From: Chitinophaga sp. H8
Lineage (GTDB): Bacteria > Bacteroidota > Bacteroidia > Chitinophagales > Chitinophagaceae
Assembly (NCBI RefSeq): GCF_040567655.1
Contig: NZ_JBEXAC010000001.1
Coordinates: 2,976,001 to 3,040,000 of the forward strand
DNA: 64,000 bases
Direction: 5' to 3'
Shown here: one piece after another, positions 27,107-35,564 of the stretch
Position numbering within the stretch: position 1 is the stretch's first letter
How the letters are laid out: each line of letters opens with the position of its first letter
Notes under the pieces: generated by a model
The model's input: only the letters and a program-made list of their open reading frames with translations
Told to the model about the DNA's origin: nothing
Databases searched by the model: none
Made by a program: the position numbers and the translations under genes

Positions 27107-28060
27107 ATGTTACAGACCGAAAAAAATACGGCCTTTATAAAGCAGCTGGCTGCCGAACTGGGATTTGATCATTGCGGTATAGCCGCAGCTACGCAGCTCG
27201 ATGAAGACGCTTACCGTCTGGAAAACTGGTTGAATAAAGGCATGCATGGTACGATGAAGTACATGGAGAATTACTTTGACAAAAGAATAGATCCACGTAA
27301 GCTGGTAGACAATGCCCAGTCAGTTATCACCCTGCTCATGAATTATTTCCCTGCTCAGCAACAACGCCCGGATGCACCACAGGTTGCCAAATATGCCTAT
27401 GGTGCTGATTATCACGAAGTAATCCGCGACAAGCTAAAGACCATGCTCCTGCGCATGGAAGAGCAGATAGGTGCAGTCCATGGCCGGGGATTTGTGGATT
27501 CGGCACCTGTACTGGAACGTAGCTGGGCTACCCGCAGCGGGTTGGGCTGGATAGGCAAAAATGGTAATCTGATCCATAAGCAGGCGGGGTCCTACTTCTT
27601 TATCGCTACCCTCATTATCGATTTACCCTTGTGTTATGATGGCCCTGTGGCCGACTACTGCGGTTCGTGTACCCGTTGCCTCGATGCCTGCCCCACAGGC
27701 GCCCTGGTATCTCCGGGTGTGGTAGATGGCAGCCGTTGTATCTCCTATTTTACAATTGAGTTAAAAGAGCTGGTCATTCCGGATCATATGCAGGGTAAGT
27801 TTGAAAACTGGATGTTTGGCTGCGATATCTGTCAGGATGTATGTCCATGGAACCGCTTTGCCAAACCTCATACAGAAATACAGTTTACCCCCATTCCGGC
27901 CATACTTAACTTCAGTACCAAAGACTGGGAAGAAATGACAGAGGCAGCTTTCAGACAACTTTTCAAAAACTCGCCGATGAAGCGTTCCAAATTTGCCGGT
28001 ATCCGCAGAAATCTCCAATTCCTTGAAAAAAAAGGAAGTCCCTCCTCCGGCAACCCATAA
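27107..28060 (+). CDS. queG: Epoxyqueuosine reductase
   Basis: 317 residues from ATG 27107 (a TTG at 27092 would add five residues). Cobalamin-dependent iron-sulfur enzyme making the last step of queuosine in tRNA. Catalytic D131 lies in VDSAPVLER, followed by ATRSGLGWIGKN. Two [4Fe-4S] sets are visible: C185-x2-C188-x2-C191-x3-C195-P and C239-x2-C242-x3-C246-P. The protein ends soon after the ferredoxin-like domain, so it is the short form without the long C-terminal HEAT extension. Divergent from the DUF3857 operon. Confidence 0.95.
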   Translation: MLQTEKNTAFIKQLAAELGFDHCGIAAATQLDEDAYRLENWLNKGMHGTMKYMENYFDKRIDPRKLVDNAQSVITLLMNYFPAQQQRPDAPQVAKYAYGADYHEVIRDKLKTMLLRMEEQIGAVHGRGFVDSAPVLERSWATRSGLGWIGKNGNLIHKQAGSYFFIATLIIDLPLCYDGPVADYCGSCTRCLDACPTGALVSPGVVDGSRCISYFTIELKELVIPDHMQGKFENWMFGCDICQDVCPWNRFAKPHTEIQFTPIPAILNFSTKDWEEMTEAAFRQLFKNSPMKRSKFAGIRRNLQFLEKKGSPSSGNP

Positions 28061-28160
28061 TTATCAAGATCCCGCTGTAAATTTCTACCCCTTCCTCCTG
28101 CCTTTATATCCCGGATTTTAGGAATAATGCCACCAGATATTGAAAATTTACTGCTAAAAC

Positions 28161-28192
28161 TTTGATATTCATTTTAGCATAGCATACATTTG
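28161..28192 (+). promoter_or_regulatory. Strong orphan promoter in a gene-free region
   Basis: A perfect TTTG (28161-28164), 20 nt, then a perfect TACATTTG (28185-28192). No protein-coding frame follows within 430 nt; a terminator does. Confidence 0.7.
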
Positions 28193-28198
28193 CAGTGT

Positions 28199-28421
28199 CG
28201 GAAGATCGGATTCTAAGAACGAAAGATGGACATTTATAGCATAACAGACTGATAATAATACATCAGCAGCATTCACCCAAATAATGACCATTCATTAATA
28301 ATAGCGCATTCTATTTATACCTAATGTACCAACATAATTTTTTTTAACTTTTTATGGACCTGAGTACCATAACGTGGAATTAAGCATTAAGGGTCGAATT
28401 CTTTCGACCTTTCTTTTTTTT
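28199..28421 (+). ncRNA. Candidate small RNA of about 220 nt
   Basis: The region between the promoter above and the terminator at 28389-28421 has no reading frame longer than about nine codons starting with ATG (for instance MDIYSITD or MDLSTITWN). CGAAAGA near 28220 is complementary to TCTTTCG inside the terminator stem (28400-28406), so an alternative fold is possible. It was not recognised as tmRNA, 6S, RNase P or SRP RNA. The start coordinate is inferred from promoter spacing. The rest of the 28061-28626 gap holds a repeat remnant and nothing else recognisable. Confidence 0.45.
28389..28421 (+). terminator. Intrinsic terminator of the candidate small RNA
   Basis: A 10-bp stem with one G-U pair (28389-28398 with 28403-28412) and a TTCT loop is followed by TTTCTTTTTTTT-like sequence. 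It is too far from queG (330 nt) to be its natural terminator. Confidence 0.85.
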
Positions 28422-28505
28422 AGCTGTTAGCTGTTGTATTACCCATTCTTAAGTAGAGATACTCCCCTCGTATAACCTCCGCTGCATTCAGCTAAAAGCC
28501 AGCTC
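28421..28505. repeat. Degenerate heptad repeat remnant D
   Basis: Two heptamers TAGCTGT (28421-28434) abut the terminator T-run, and a decayed opposite tract (28490-28505, AGCTAAAAGCCAGCTC) follows. It resembles a worn copy of elements A, B, C and E. Confidence 0.55.
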
Positions 28506-28626
28506 CTATTTTAAGCCTCTTTCCAGAAATACTGGATATTCAATTTATTTTTTCCAATCTTTATTATTAGAATGTAACGGGCAATCACCAACTGGTACTA
28601 ACTTAATTTATCATTTATCATTTACC

Positions 28627-29172
28627 ATGGACATACAAGTTTTGACAGCTCCTGGCTTAGGCGGCTCAGGTCCTTTGCACTGGCAAAGCCTCTGGGAAGA
28701 AGCTGAACCAGGATTTGTGCGTATTAACCAGGACAACTGGCAGGCCCCGGTTTGCAGCCAATGGGTAAACAGTATAGAGCAGGCAGTTGCCCTGGCAGGC
28801 CCGCAGGTGGTGATAGCTGCACATAGCCTGGCTTGTATTGCGCTCGCCTACTGGGCACAACAAACAAAGCTTATTATCAGGGGAGCCTTACTGGTGGCAC
28901 CAGCAGATACAGAACGCCCCGCTTTTCCACCGGAGGCAACAGGCTTTCAGCCCATCCCGCTACAACAGCTCCCTTTCAACAGCATTGTAGTCAGCAGTAC
29001 CAATGATGAATATATTACCCTGGAAAGAGCCGCCTTCCTGGCACAATGCTGGGGAAGCCGGTTTGTAAATACCGGTCCCCAAGGCCATATTAATGCCGCC
29101 TCTAACCTGGGAGACTGGCCCAAAGGGAAAAAACTCCTGAAAGAACTTTTACAGAACTGGCAAACGCTTTGA
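28627..29172 (+). CDS. RBBP9/YdeN-type alpha/beta hydrolase
   Basis: 181 residues, single alpha/beta-hydrolase domain of the small serine-hydrolase (RBBP9/YdeN) family. The nucleophile is S67 in the elbow AAHSLAC, the acid is D127 in SSTNDEYI and the base H154 in GPQGHINAAS. The N-terminal LTAPGLGGSGPLHWQ holds the oxyanion-side loop. No signal peptide, so cytosolic. Substrate unknown; relatives act as carboxylesterases. It stands alone after a gene-free region. Confidence 0.85.
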   Translation: MDIQVLTAPGLGGSGPLHWQSLWEEAEPGFVRINQDNWQAPVCSQWVNSIEQAVALAGPQVVIAAHSLACIALAYWAQQTKLIIRGALLVAPADTERPAFPPEATGFQPIPLQQLPFNSIVVSSTNDEYITLERAAFLAQCWGSRFVNTGPQGHINAASNLGDWPKGKKLLKELLQNWQTL

Positions 29173-29251
29173 TATCCTCCATGGAGAGTGTTTGTAGCGC
29201 CAGGCAAAATACCCTAACAATACTATTGTCCAATCCGCAATCCAGCTAATC

Positions 29252-30970
29252 ATGCTCAAAAAACTGCGCTTCCTTTTTTTGTTACTGACGGTTACCGGCC
29301 TGCATGCCCAGCCTCACGCACAAAATGCCTGGCTGTTTGCTTATTTTAAAGATAATGGTGCCGATGGCCTGCATCTGGCATATAGCCATAATGGGTATAC
29401 GTGGAAAGCAATGAACCAGGATAAAGCTGTATTAGCCCCTACCGCCGGCCATGATAAGCTAATGCGTGACCCATGTATTATTAAAGGATCGGATGGTAAG
29501 TTTCATATGGTATGGACCGTTAGCTGGAATGAAAAAGGGATTGGCTATGCCAGCTCCCCGGATTTACTTAACTGGTCGGAACAACAATATATCCCTGTGA
29601 TGGCCCAGGAGAAAGATGCCCTCAACTGCTGGGCACCCGAAATCACCTATGATGCAGTGCACCAGGAATATATGATCTACTGGGCAACCACTATTCCGGG
29701 CCGGTTTAAAGCAGGGGCCAACAGCGGAGACGATAAATATAATCACCGCATCTATTATACCACTACCCGTGATTTTAAACACTTCAGCAAAACCAGGCTG
29801 TTATACGATCATGGCTTTAATGTAATTGATGCCAGTATAGTCCGCTACCGCGACCAGTATGTCATGTTTTTAAAAGATGAAACACGCACTCCGCCTCAGA
29901 AGAATATCCGTATAGCCGTCAGTAAACACCTGAAAGGCCCTTACAGTAAACCGGGTGTTCCCATTACCGGTGCCTACTGGGCAGAAGGCCCTACTACCCT
30001 GCAAATAGACGGGAAGTGGATTGTTTATTTCGACAAATATACTTCCGGGAAAATGGGGGGTGTGAGCTCACCTGACCTGCAGCAATGGACTGACATTTCT
30101 GAACAGCTCAGCTTTCCGCAAGGCATGCGGCATGGTACCGTTTTCCCGGTTACCATGGATGAGCTTAAACGGGTTGTACAACAATTCGATACCAGCACTT
30201 CCTCTATCGGGTTGTCCAACAAAGGAGGCGGTGCATTATCCCCGCACGTATACAGCATGTCCATGGCACATTCGCATAATGATTACGAACGCAGTAAACC
30301 ATTTTATGAAGCAGCAGCTTTGAAATGCGGTTCTATTGAAGCAGATATACATCTGAAAGCGGGCACTTTATATGTAGCACATGATGAGGAAGATATTCAG
30401 CCTCAACGTACTTTTGAACAACTGTACCTGCGGCCTGTACTAAAACAAATGGCCAGAAACCATGGAAAAGTTTATGCAGATGGCAGCCCGCTGCAATTAC
30501 TGGTAGATATAAAAACAGACGCCACTACTACCTTACAGGCCTTACAGCGAATGCTCATGCCTTATCGTAACTATTTTGATAAAAGCAAGAACCCATATGC
30601 AGTCACAATTGTACTTAGTGGTAATGTCCCGCCTGCCAGTGAATGGCACCATTACGATCCCATTTTCTTCTTTGATGGCAGGCCCAATATTATGTATGAT
30701 AGTACTGCAATGAAAAGGGTTGCCCTGATAAGTGCCAATTTCCGGGATTATGCCCCATTGAATAATGCGAAGGATTCCGTCTCTCCTGCCAACTGGATAA
30801 AGTTGCAGGAGGTAGTAAACCAGGCGCATAAAGCAGGGAAACCGTTCCGGTTCTGGGGCACGGGTTCTGATGCTTACAACTACCAGCGGCTGTTGGAATT
30901 AGGTGTAAACTATATAGGTACGGATCAGCCCGGTGGGCTGTATGAAACCCTGCAAACCTGGAATAAGTAA
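29252..30970 (+). CDS. Exported fusion of a GH43-like propeller and a PI-PLC/AIM6-like phosphodiesterase
   Basis: 572 residues with a signal peptide (ending LHAQ at about 20). Residues 25-320 look like a five-bladed beta-propeller glycosidase of the GH43/GH117 kind: WLFAYFKDNGADGLHLAYS, RDPCIIKGSDGKFHMVWT, NCWAPEITYD and YWAEGPTTL. Residues 335-572 are a TIM-barrel phosphodiesterase of the AIM6/GDPD-like type: H340-S-H342-N-D, E-A-D-I-H, VAHDEED, LLVDIKTD and the closing YIGTDQPGG. Each domain is also found alone; the join is in frame with no sign of frameshift. The protein probably cleaves a substrate carrying both a glycosidic and a phosphodiester linkage, or two related ones (inference). 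Confidence 0.8.
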   Translation: MLKKLRFLFLLLTVTGLHAQPHAQNAWLFAYFKDNGADGLHLAYSHNGYTWKAMNQDKAVLAPTAGHDKLMRDPCIIKGSDGKFHMVWTVSWNEKGIGYASSPDLLNWSEQQYIPVMAQEKDALNCWAPEITYDAVHQEYMIYWATTIPGRFKAGANSGDDKYNHRIYYTTTRDFKHFSKTRLLYDHGFNVIDASIVRYRDQYVMFLKDETRTPPQKNIRIAVSKHLKGPYSKPGVPITGAYWAEGPTTLQIDGKWIVYFDKYTSGKMGGVSSPDLQQWTDISEQLSFPQGMRHGTVFPVTMDELKRVVQQFDTSTSSIGLSNKGGGALSPHVYSMSMAHSHNDYERSKPFYEAAALKCGSIEADIHLKAGTLYVAHDEEDIQPQRTFEQLYLRPVLKQMARNHGKVYADGSPLQLLVDIKTDATTTLQALQRMLMPYRNYFDKSKNPYAVTIVLSGNVPPASEWHHYDPIFFFDGRPNIMYDSTAMKRVALISANFRDYAPLNNAKDSVSPANWIKLQEVVNQAHKAGKPFRFWGTGSDAYNYQRLLELGVNYIGTDQPGGLYETLQTWNK

Positions 30971-30972
30971 CC

Positions 30973-31701
30973 TTATTTCAGATTATCCGGATCAGGTACA
31001 AAGTTGAGGAATGCATGGAATTTCGCGTTGTATTTCCGCTTATCCAGTTTATAATAAAACGCACCTCTTTTGGAGCTGGCCTTCTCTTTATCTTTTTGCT
31101 TTATCAATAATCCGGTAGATAAGATTTTACGGCTGAAGTTACGTTTGTCAAACACCGTATCATATACGGCTTCATATAGAATCTGCAATTGAGGAATGGT
31201 AAACTTAAGCGGTAATAATTCAAAAAGAATAGGGTGAATGGCAGCCTTGTACTGTAATTTTTCCCAGGCCATCTTTACCATATCCATATGATCAAATATC
31301 AGCTTAGGCATATCCTTTAATGACTTCCAGTCGGCTTCATATTCATGGCTCAGCTGTTGCTCATATTTACTGATATCAATAAGGGTGAAATAGGCAATGG
31401 AAGCAGTACGGCCGGCAGGATCCCGGTCGGGATGCCCAAAAGCAAATAACTGCTCCATATATACGCCGTCAAGACCGGTAAGTTTATGCAGTACCCGTAT
31501 AGCAGCATCTTCAAAACCTTCATTTTCATTTACCAGCCCTCCCATCAGGCTCCATTTCCCCTTTTCCGGTTGTAATGCTCTTTTTATTACCAGCAATTTC
31601 AAGTCCTGTCCGTCAAATCCAAAAATTATACAATCAACAGCTACCATCATTTTGGCTTGCCTGGAACTACGTGTCATAAAGGCCAATTTAGAATAAAACA
31701 C
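30973..31701 (-). CDS. NUDIX-domain transcriptional regulator (NrtR/AraR-like)
   Basis: 242 residues. An N-terminal NUDIX domain (about 18-150) precedes a winged-helix domain (about 155-235, FTIPQLQILYEAVYDTVFDK then KRNFSRKIL), the layout of NrtR and of Bacteroidota sugar-responsive NUDIX regulators. The NUDIX box is degenerate: after the G-x5-E the canonical R-E-U-x-E-E reads R-V-L-H-K-L, so hydrolysis is unlikely and the domain should bind an effector. The ATG at 31677 or 31650 may be the real start. It is 41 nt downstream of a sugar-phosphatase-like gene on the same strand, consistent with control of sugar metabolism. Confidence 0.85.
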   Translation of the reverse strand: MFYSKLAFMTRSSRQAKMMVAVDCIIFGFDGQDLKLLVIKRALQPEKGKWSLMGGLVNENEGFEDAAIRVLHKLTGLDGVYMEQLFAFGHPDRDPAGRTASIAYFTLIDISKYEQQLSHEYEADWKSLKDMPKLIFDHMDMVKMAWEKLQYKAAIHPILFELLPLKFTIPQLQILYEAVYDTVFDKRNFSRKILSTGLLIKQKDKEKASSKRGAFYYKLDKRKYNAKFHAFLNFVPDPDNLK

Positions 31702-31742
31702 TAATATACCTGGTCAGGACGGGATAACTATCCTTTACCATC

Positions 31743-32405
31743 TTAAAATAAATTGTTCAGTACGGGATTGGTATAGTCTGACACAAAGGCCACGGCGTTG
31801 GGATACTGCGCAAACTCCTCCTGTGTATGCATCGTTGTCAGCACTACGCTATCCATTCCGGCATTCCATGCTGCTTCCACTCCTTTGGGAGCATCTTCAA
31901 ATACCACACAATCCTCAGGAGCAACCTCCAAAATAGCAGCAGCCTTCAGGTATGTTTCCGGATGTGGCTTACTAAGTACAACATCATCTGCACTCACAAT
32001 CGTTTTGAAATAATGCCGGAGCTGCAGGTTATCCAATACAAAATCAATATTAAAAGGAATAGCGGCAGAGCCTATTGCCATCAGCACACCCTGGTTCACC
32101 GCTTTGTCCATAAATGCCTTTAACCCGCTTATAAGCTCCAGATGAGGCTTGTATACCTCCTGGTAGCGCAATTCCTTTTCTCTTGATATTTCCGCCATCT
32201 GTGCTGCTGTAAAATGGCCTTCCCCAAACACCCGCACCAGTAATTCATCGTTTTTGCCATACATATGGCTTTTCACTACTTCCCGGCTCAGCCCTGCTCC
32301 CAGATCATTATTGAGCATATGATACCAGGCATCCAGATGATATTCCATATCATTGATCATAGTACCATTCAAATCAAAGAGAAATGCTTTTTTTCCCAGC
32401 TTCAT
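31743..32405 (-). CDS. HAD hydrolase, beta-phosphoglucomutase-like
   Basis: 220 residues of the HAD family with a helical cap at about 16-90. The nucleophile D11 is in FDLNGTM; the second position of the D-x-D motif is N13, where most phosphatases and mutases have the acid/base Asp. Other motifs are present: motif II Ser (AIGSAA), motif III Lys (LSKPHPETY) and motif IV (VFEDAPKGVEAA). The Asn suggests altered chemistry or a family-specific variant. Probably co-transcribed with the NUDIX regulator downstream. Likely acts on a sugar phosphate; substrate not determined. Confidence 0.8.
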   Translation of the reverse strand: MKLGKKAFLFDLNGTMINDMEYHLDAWYHMLNNDLGAGLSREVVKSHMYGKNDELLVRVFGEGHFTAAQMAEISREKELRYQEVYKPHLELISGLKAFMDKAVNQGVLMAIGSAAIPFNIDFVLDNLQLRHYFKTIVSADDVVLSKPHPETYLKAAAILEVAPEDCVVFEDAPKGVEAAWNAGMDSVVLTTMHTQEEFAQYPNAVAFVSDYTNPVLNNLF

Positions 32406-32446
32406 ATCCTATTATTTATTTTAAAGGTGCAAAATAATATAAAAAA

Positions 32447-32520
32447 TAAAGGTTGACACAATGCAGTGCCCCCAAAAGTGTCTAACTTTTTGGGGGCACC
32501 TCACAATTGGTCAACCTTTA
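32447..32520. repeat. Nested palindrome: short insertion inside a hairpin loop
   Basis: The outer arms TAAAGGTTGAC (32447-32457) and its exact complement (32510-32520) enclose an inner palindrome GTGCCCCCAAAAGT (32466-32479) / ACTTTTTGGGGGCAC (32485-32499). The direct repeat CACAAT flanks the inner part at 32457-32462 and 32502-32507. Removing the inner 45 nt leaves an 11-bp stem with a 7-nt loop, as if a small element had inserted with a 6-bp duplication. The inner sequence recalls IS3-family (IS150-group) ends (from memory). It may also terminate the antiporter transcript. Confidence 0.7.
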
Positions 32521-32561
32521 CTTTATACCTGCAAGCAGGAATAACTGCTGATTATTTTACC

Positions 32562-34814
32562 TTATGCTTCATTCAGTTTCTGGATCTTCTTCCGCTCTCC
32601 TACTATCCATACAATATCTCCCCATTCAAAAACAGTTGTGGAGTTGGGATTCAATATCCTGTCTTCCTTCCTTTCTATCCCTACTATCAAACCATTGGTA
32701 CGCTCTCTGATGCCGGAATCCCGGATAGTGAGTCCTTTTAGTTTGTTATGTTCATCCACAACAATTCTTTGCAGGATCACATCTTCAATATTATTTTCTT
32801 CCAGCTGTATATCTTCTGTAGCATCGAATATGGGCTTAAACACCTGCATCTGATCATCCGTAGAAAGAATACCTACATGGTCAAAAGGTAACAGCTTATT
32901 GTTTCTACCCGGTGCATAAATCAATTTGTCGCCCCGCTTGATATAGGCAATATTAATCCCGTATTTTTCACGCCAGGCCAGCTCTACCAGGGTTTTGCCT
33001 GCGTATTCTGCCTGTTGTTTCACTTCCAGGTCTACCATATGTGCATCCCAGGGCGACAGGTCTGATTGGGGGTTGAAGCGCTTGCTCGCCGTTTCTTCTT
33101 CGGCTGCCGCTTCTCTTGCATTCAGGTTACTGATAAAACGGCCTTCCAGCCGCTGATAAAACTTCTGTATCCGTTTGGAAAACAGGATCAGCACCACAAT
33201 CGTCACCGGCACCGCCACCAATATAGCCACTTTGGTAGAAAACAGTCTGTCTACCCAAAAGCCGATCAGTAATACCCCAATTACATTCCTGAAGATTTCC
33301 AAGGCCAGCAAGGGGCCACGGCTGTATTGCTTATCCAGCCACAACTCTTTATAAGCCAGATTAGCTGGCCTTTTGGCCATCAGGGCCCATAAGAACGGCG
33401 CTCCCAATCCCAGGGAAATTACCAACCCGATAATACTGGCGAGTATGCTTCCCTCAACATTTTCATTCAGAAAAGGTACCAGGAATTTCAGGGACAGCAA
33501 CATAAGCGCCAGTAGCACAATACCATTGGTAATGGCAATGTTCAGATAAGATTTCATAACCACCTTCCAATTGCTCTCCGCCTGAATGTTTTGTGTACTG
33601 GAAGAATAGTTGTTAAGTGCTCTCACCCATTTTGCCGGAAGCATCTTCACTATAAAATCATGAAAAGGTCCGGAGAATTTAATCATATAAGGGGTGGTAA
33701 AAGTGGTGATAGCCGAAGCACCCACTGCCACCGGGAATAAAAAATCGCTTGTTACCCCAAGGGTAAGCCCCAGCGTAGCGATAATGAAAGCAAATTCCCC
33801 AATCTGCGCCATACTCATCCCCACCTGTACCGATTGTTTTAAAGGCTGCCCCGAAAGTAATGCCCCCAAAGTGGTACTGAAAAACTTTCCGAACAACGTT
33901 AAAACCGTTACCAGCAGTACCGGCCACTTATACTCCATAATCGTTTGCGGATCAATTAACATCCCTACCGATACAAAGAATACAGCGCCAAAGAGGTCTT
34001 TTACCGGTTTTATCAAATGCTCCACTTTTTCGGCAGAAGTAGTTTCAGCCATAATAGAGCCCATAATAAAAGCCCCCAGTTCAGCAGAAAAACCTACCTG
34101 TGTGGCTACGACCACCATACCCAGACAAAGTCCTATAGAGATAATAAGCAGGGTTTCTTCATCTATCAATGCCTTAGCCCTTTTCAGGAAAGTGGGCAAC
34201 AGGAAAATACCGGCTATGAACCATAAAATCAGGAAGAACAGCAGCTTTACCACTGTAAACAGCATTTCGCTGCCCTCAAACTGTTTGGTTACTGCTACCG
34301 TAGAAAGCAATACCATTAGGAGAATCACTACAATATCCTCCACTACCAGTACCCCAAATACAATACGGGCATACTGTTTTGTTTTCACCCCCAGCTCATC
34401 AAATGCACGTATAATAATCGTGGTGGAGGAACTGGCCAGCATCCCTCCCAGGAACAGGCTGTCCATCGTAGACCACCCCATCCACTGGCCTACAAAATAG
34501 CCCGTGGTGGTAATAAATATGATCTCTACGAAGGCCGTAATGGAAGCTGAGCCCCCTACCCGCATCAGCTTTTTGAAACTAAATTCCAGCCCCAGGCTAA
34601 ATAAAAGAAAGATAACCCCAATTTCGGCCAGTGTTTTTACATTGGCAGTATCTGCTACAGTTGGTGTAAGGGAGAAAAAAGGACCTACCAGGAAACCCGC
34701 TATAATATAACCTAATACCAAGGGTTGCTTAATCCGCTTGAATATTAAGGTAGTGATGGCTCCTGCAACCAGGATAAGTGCTAAATCCTCAATTAATTTC
34801 GGTAAATGACCCAT
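32562..34814 (-). CDS. CPA2-family cation/proton antiporter with C-terminal RCK_C domains
   Basis: 750 residues. The N-terminal part (1-390) is a Kef-type Na+/H+ exchanger domain with about 12 helices; landmarks are LPKLIEDLALILVAGAI, VIFLLFSLGLEFS, FLGGMLASSSTTIIIRAFDE and VLVVEDIVVILLM. A second membrane block (430-560) follows, then two TrkA_C/RCK_C ligand-binding domains (about 585-750). It probably exchanges K+ or Na+ for protons and is gated by a small ligand. Closest in layout to KefB/YjbQ-like proteins, but lacks a full RCK_N Rossmann domain. Confidence 0.9.
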   Translation of the reverse strand: MGHLPKLIEDLALILVAGAITTLIFKRIKQPLVLGYIIAGFLVGPFFSLTPTVADTANVKTLAEIGVIFLLFSLGLEFSFKKLMRVGGSASITAFVEIIFITTTGYFVGQWMGWSTMDSLFLGGMLASSSTTIIIRAFDELGVKTKQYARIVFGVLVVEDIVVILLMVLLSTVAVTKQFEGSEMLFTVVKLLFFLILWFIAGIFLLPTFLKRAKALIDEETLLIISIGLCLGMVVVATQVGFSAELGAFIMGSIMAETTSAEKVEHLIKPVKDLFGAVFFVSVGMLIDPQTIMEYKWPVLLVTVLTLFGKFFSTTLGALLSGQPLKQSVQVGMSMAQIGEFAFIIATLGLTLGVTSDFLFPVAVGASAITTFTTPYMIKFSGPFHDFIVKMLPAKWVRALNNYSSSTQNIQAESNWKVVMKSYLNIAITNGIVLLALMLLSLKFLVPFLNENVEGSILASIIGLVISLGLGAPFLWALMAKRPANLAYKELWLDKQYSRGPLLALEIFRNVIGVLLIGFWVDRLFSTKVAILVAVPVTIVVLILFSKRIQKFYQRLEGRFISNLNAREAAAEEETASKRFNPQSDLSPWDAHMVDLEVKQQAEYAGKTLVELAWREKYGINIAYIKRGDKLIYAPGRNNKLLPFDHVGILSTDDQMQVFKPIFDATEDIQLEENNIEDVILQRIVVDEHNKLKGLTIRDSGIRERTNGLIVGIERKEDRILNPNSTTVFEWGDIVWIVGERKKIQKLNEA

Positions 34815-34863
34815 TCAAATTTTTTAGCGTTTATCAAAATAGTGCAGTCCTGCACCGTTTCTA

Positions 34864-35367
34864 TCAAAGATGGCCCACAATCTTTTGCTGCCAGTAATCT
34901 GCCTGTTGCTCCAAATCTTTCATATCATATACACTGTCATGCGTATGCTCATAAAAGGTAATACCTACCGCATCACGGCTTTTGTCTTTATATCGCACCT
35001 GCAAAGCAATGCTATTGACATAATTGCTATCGATATGCTTATCACCCTTTCCTCCGCTAAACCCGCTTTTATGTTTTACTACCTGGCAACTGCTGATATC
35101 CGCTAAGGCAAGCAGATGCTCCTGCTCAGCATTATGATAACGGCCCACAAATAAAAATTGTTTAGCTGCTACGTCAAAGGCCAGAATCTTATACATAAAT
35201 ACCTCTTTTTCACTAACCGTAAACTCATGCTGTTTTACCAAATTGTCAAATCTGGCCGCCAGTTTCTCCCGGATCTTTCTGGCTTCTGCTTTGGCTGAAA
35301 TAACAAAAAGCCCCACCACTACCGCTATTAATAATAAAAATAAACCAGCAATAAATAAAGTAGACAT
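34864..35367 (-). CDS. Hypothetical membrane-anchored protein
   Basis: 167 residues. One N-terminal membrane helix (about 4-24) followed by a charged helix and a soluble domain (about 50-165) of mixed alpha/beta character with two His-rich points (GDKHIDSNYVNS and YEHTHDSVYDM). No family recognised. It is 49 nt upstream of the antiporter gene on the same strand, so co-transcription with it is possible; a role as an antiporter accessory is speculation. Confidence 0.65.
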   Translation of the reverse strand: MSTLFIAGLFLLLIAVVVGLFVISAKAEARKIREKLAARFDNLVKQHEFTVSEKEVFMYKILAFDVAAKQFLFVGRYHNAEQEHLLALADISSCQVVKHKSGFSGGKGDKHIDSNYVNSIALQVRYKDKSRDAVGITFYEHTHDSVYDMKDLEQQADYWQQKIVGHL

Positions 35368-35564
35368 CTCATTTTTTTTTAAATAATAATAGAAATTCCT
35401 GCTTTAGCCTCATGCAGGCAGTAAAAGCAGTTAACATAAACCTTTCCAGGGCTGCTGTGCATCAGCAGTCAACAGTATACCTGCTATCGGAAAGTATTTC
35501 ATGCCACAACAACACGGCATCATGGCCTGGAAAATACCAGTATGCCTGCTGTCAATTTCTATTA

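Noticed and set aside
28421..28626. Extension of the candidate small RNA or a second RNA gene
   Set aside because: After the terminator only a decayed repeat and AT-rich sequence remain; no second promoter or terminator pair was seen.
32463..32501. Insertion sequence
   Set aside because: Only the palindrome of about 39 nt is present, with no transposase frame; at most a relic or minimal element.
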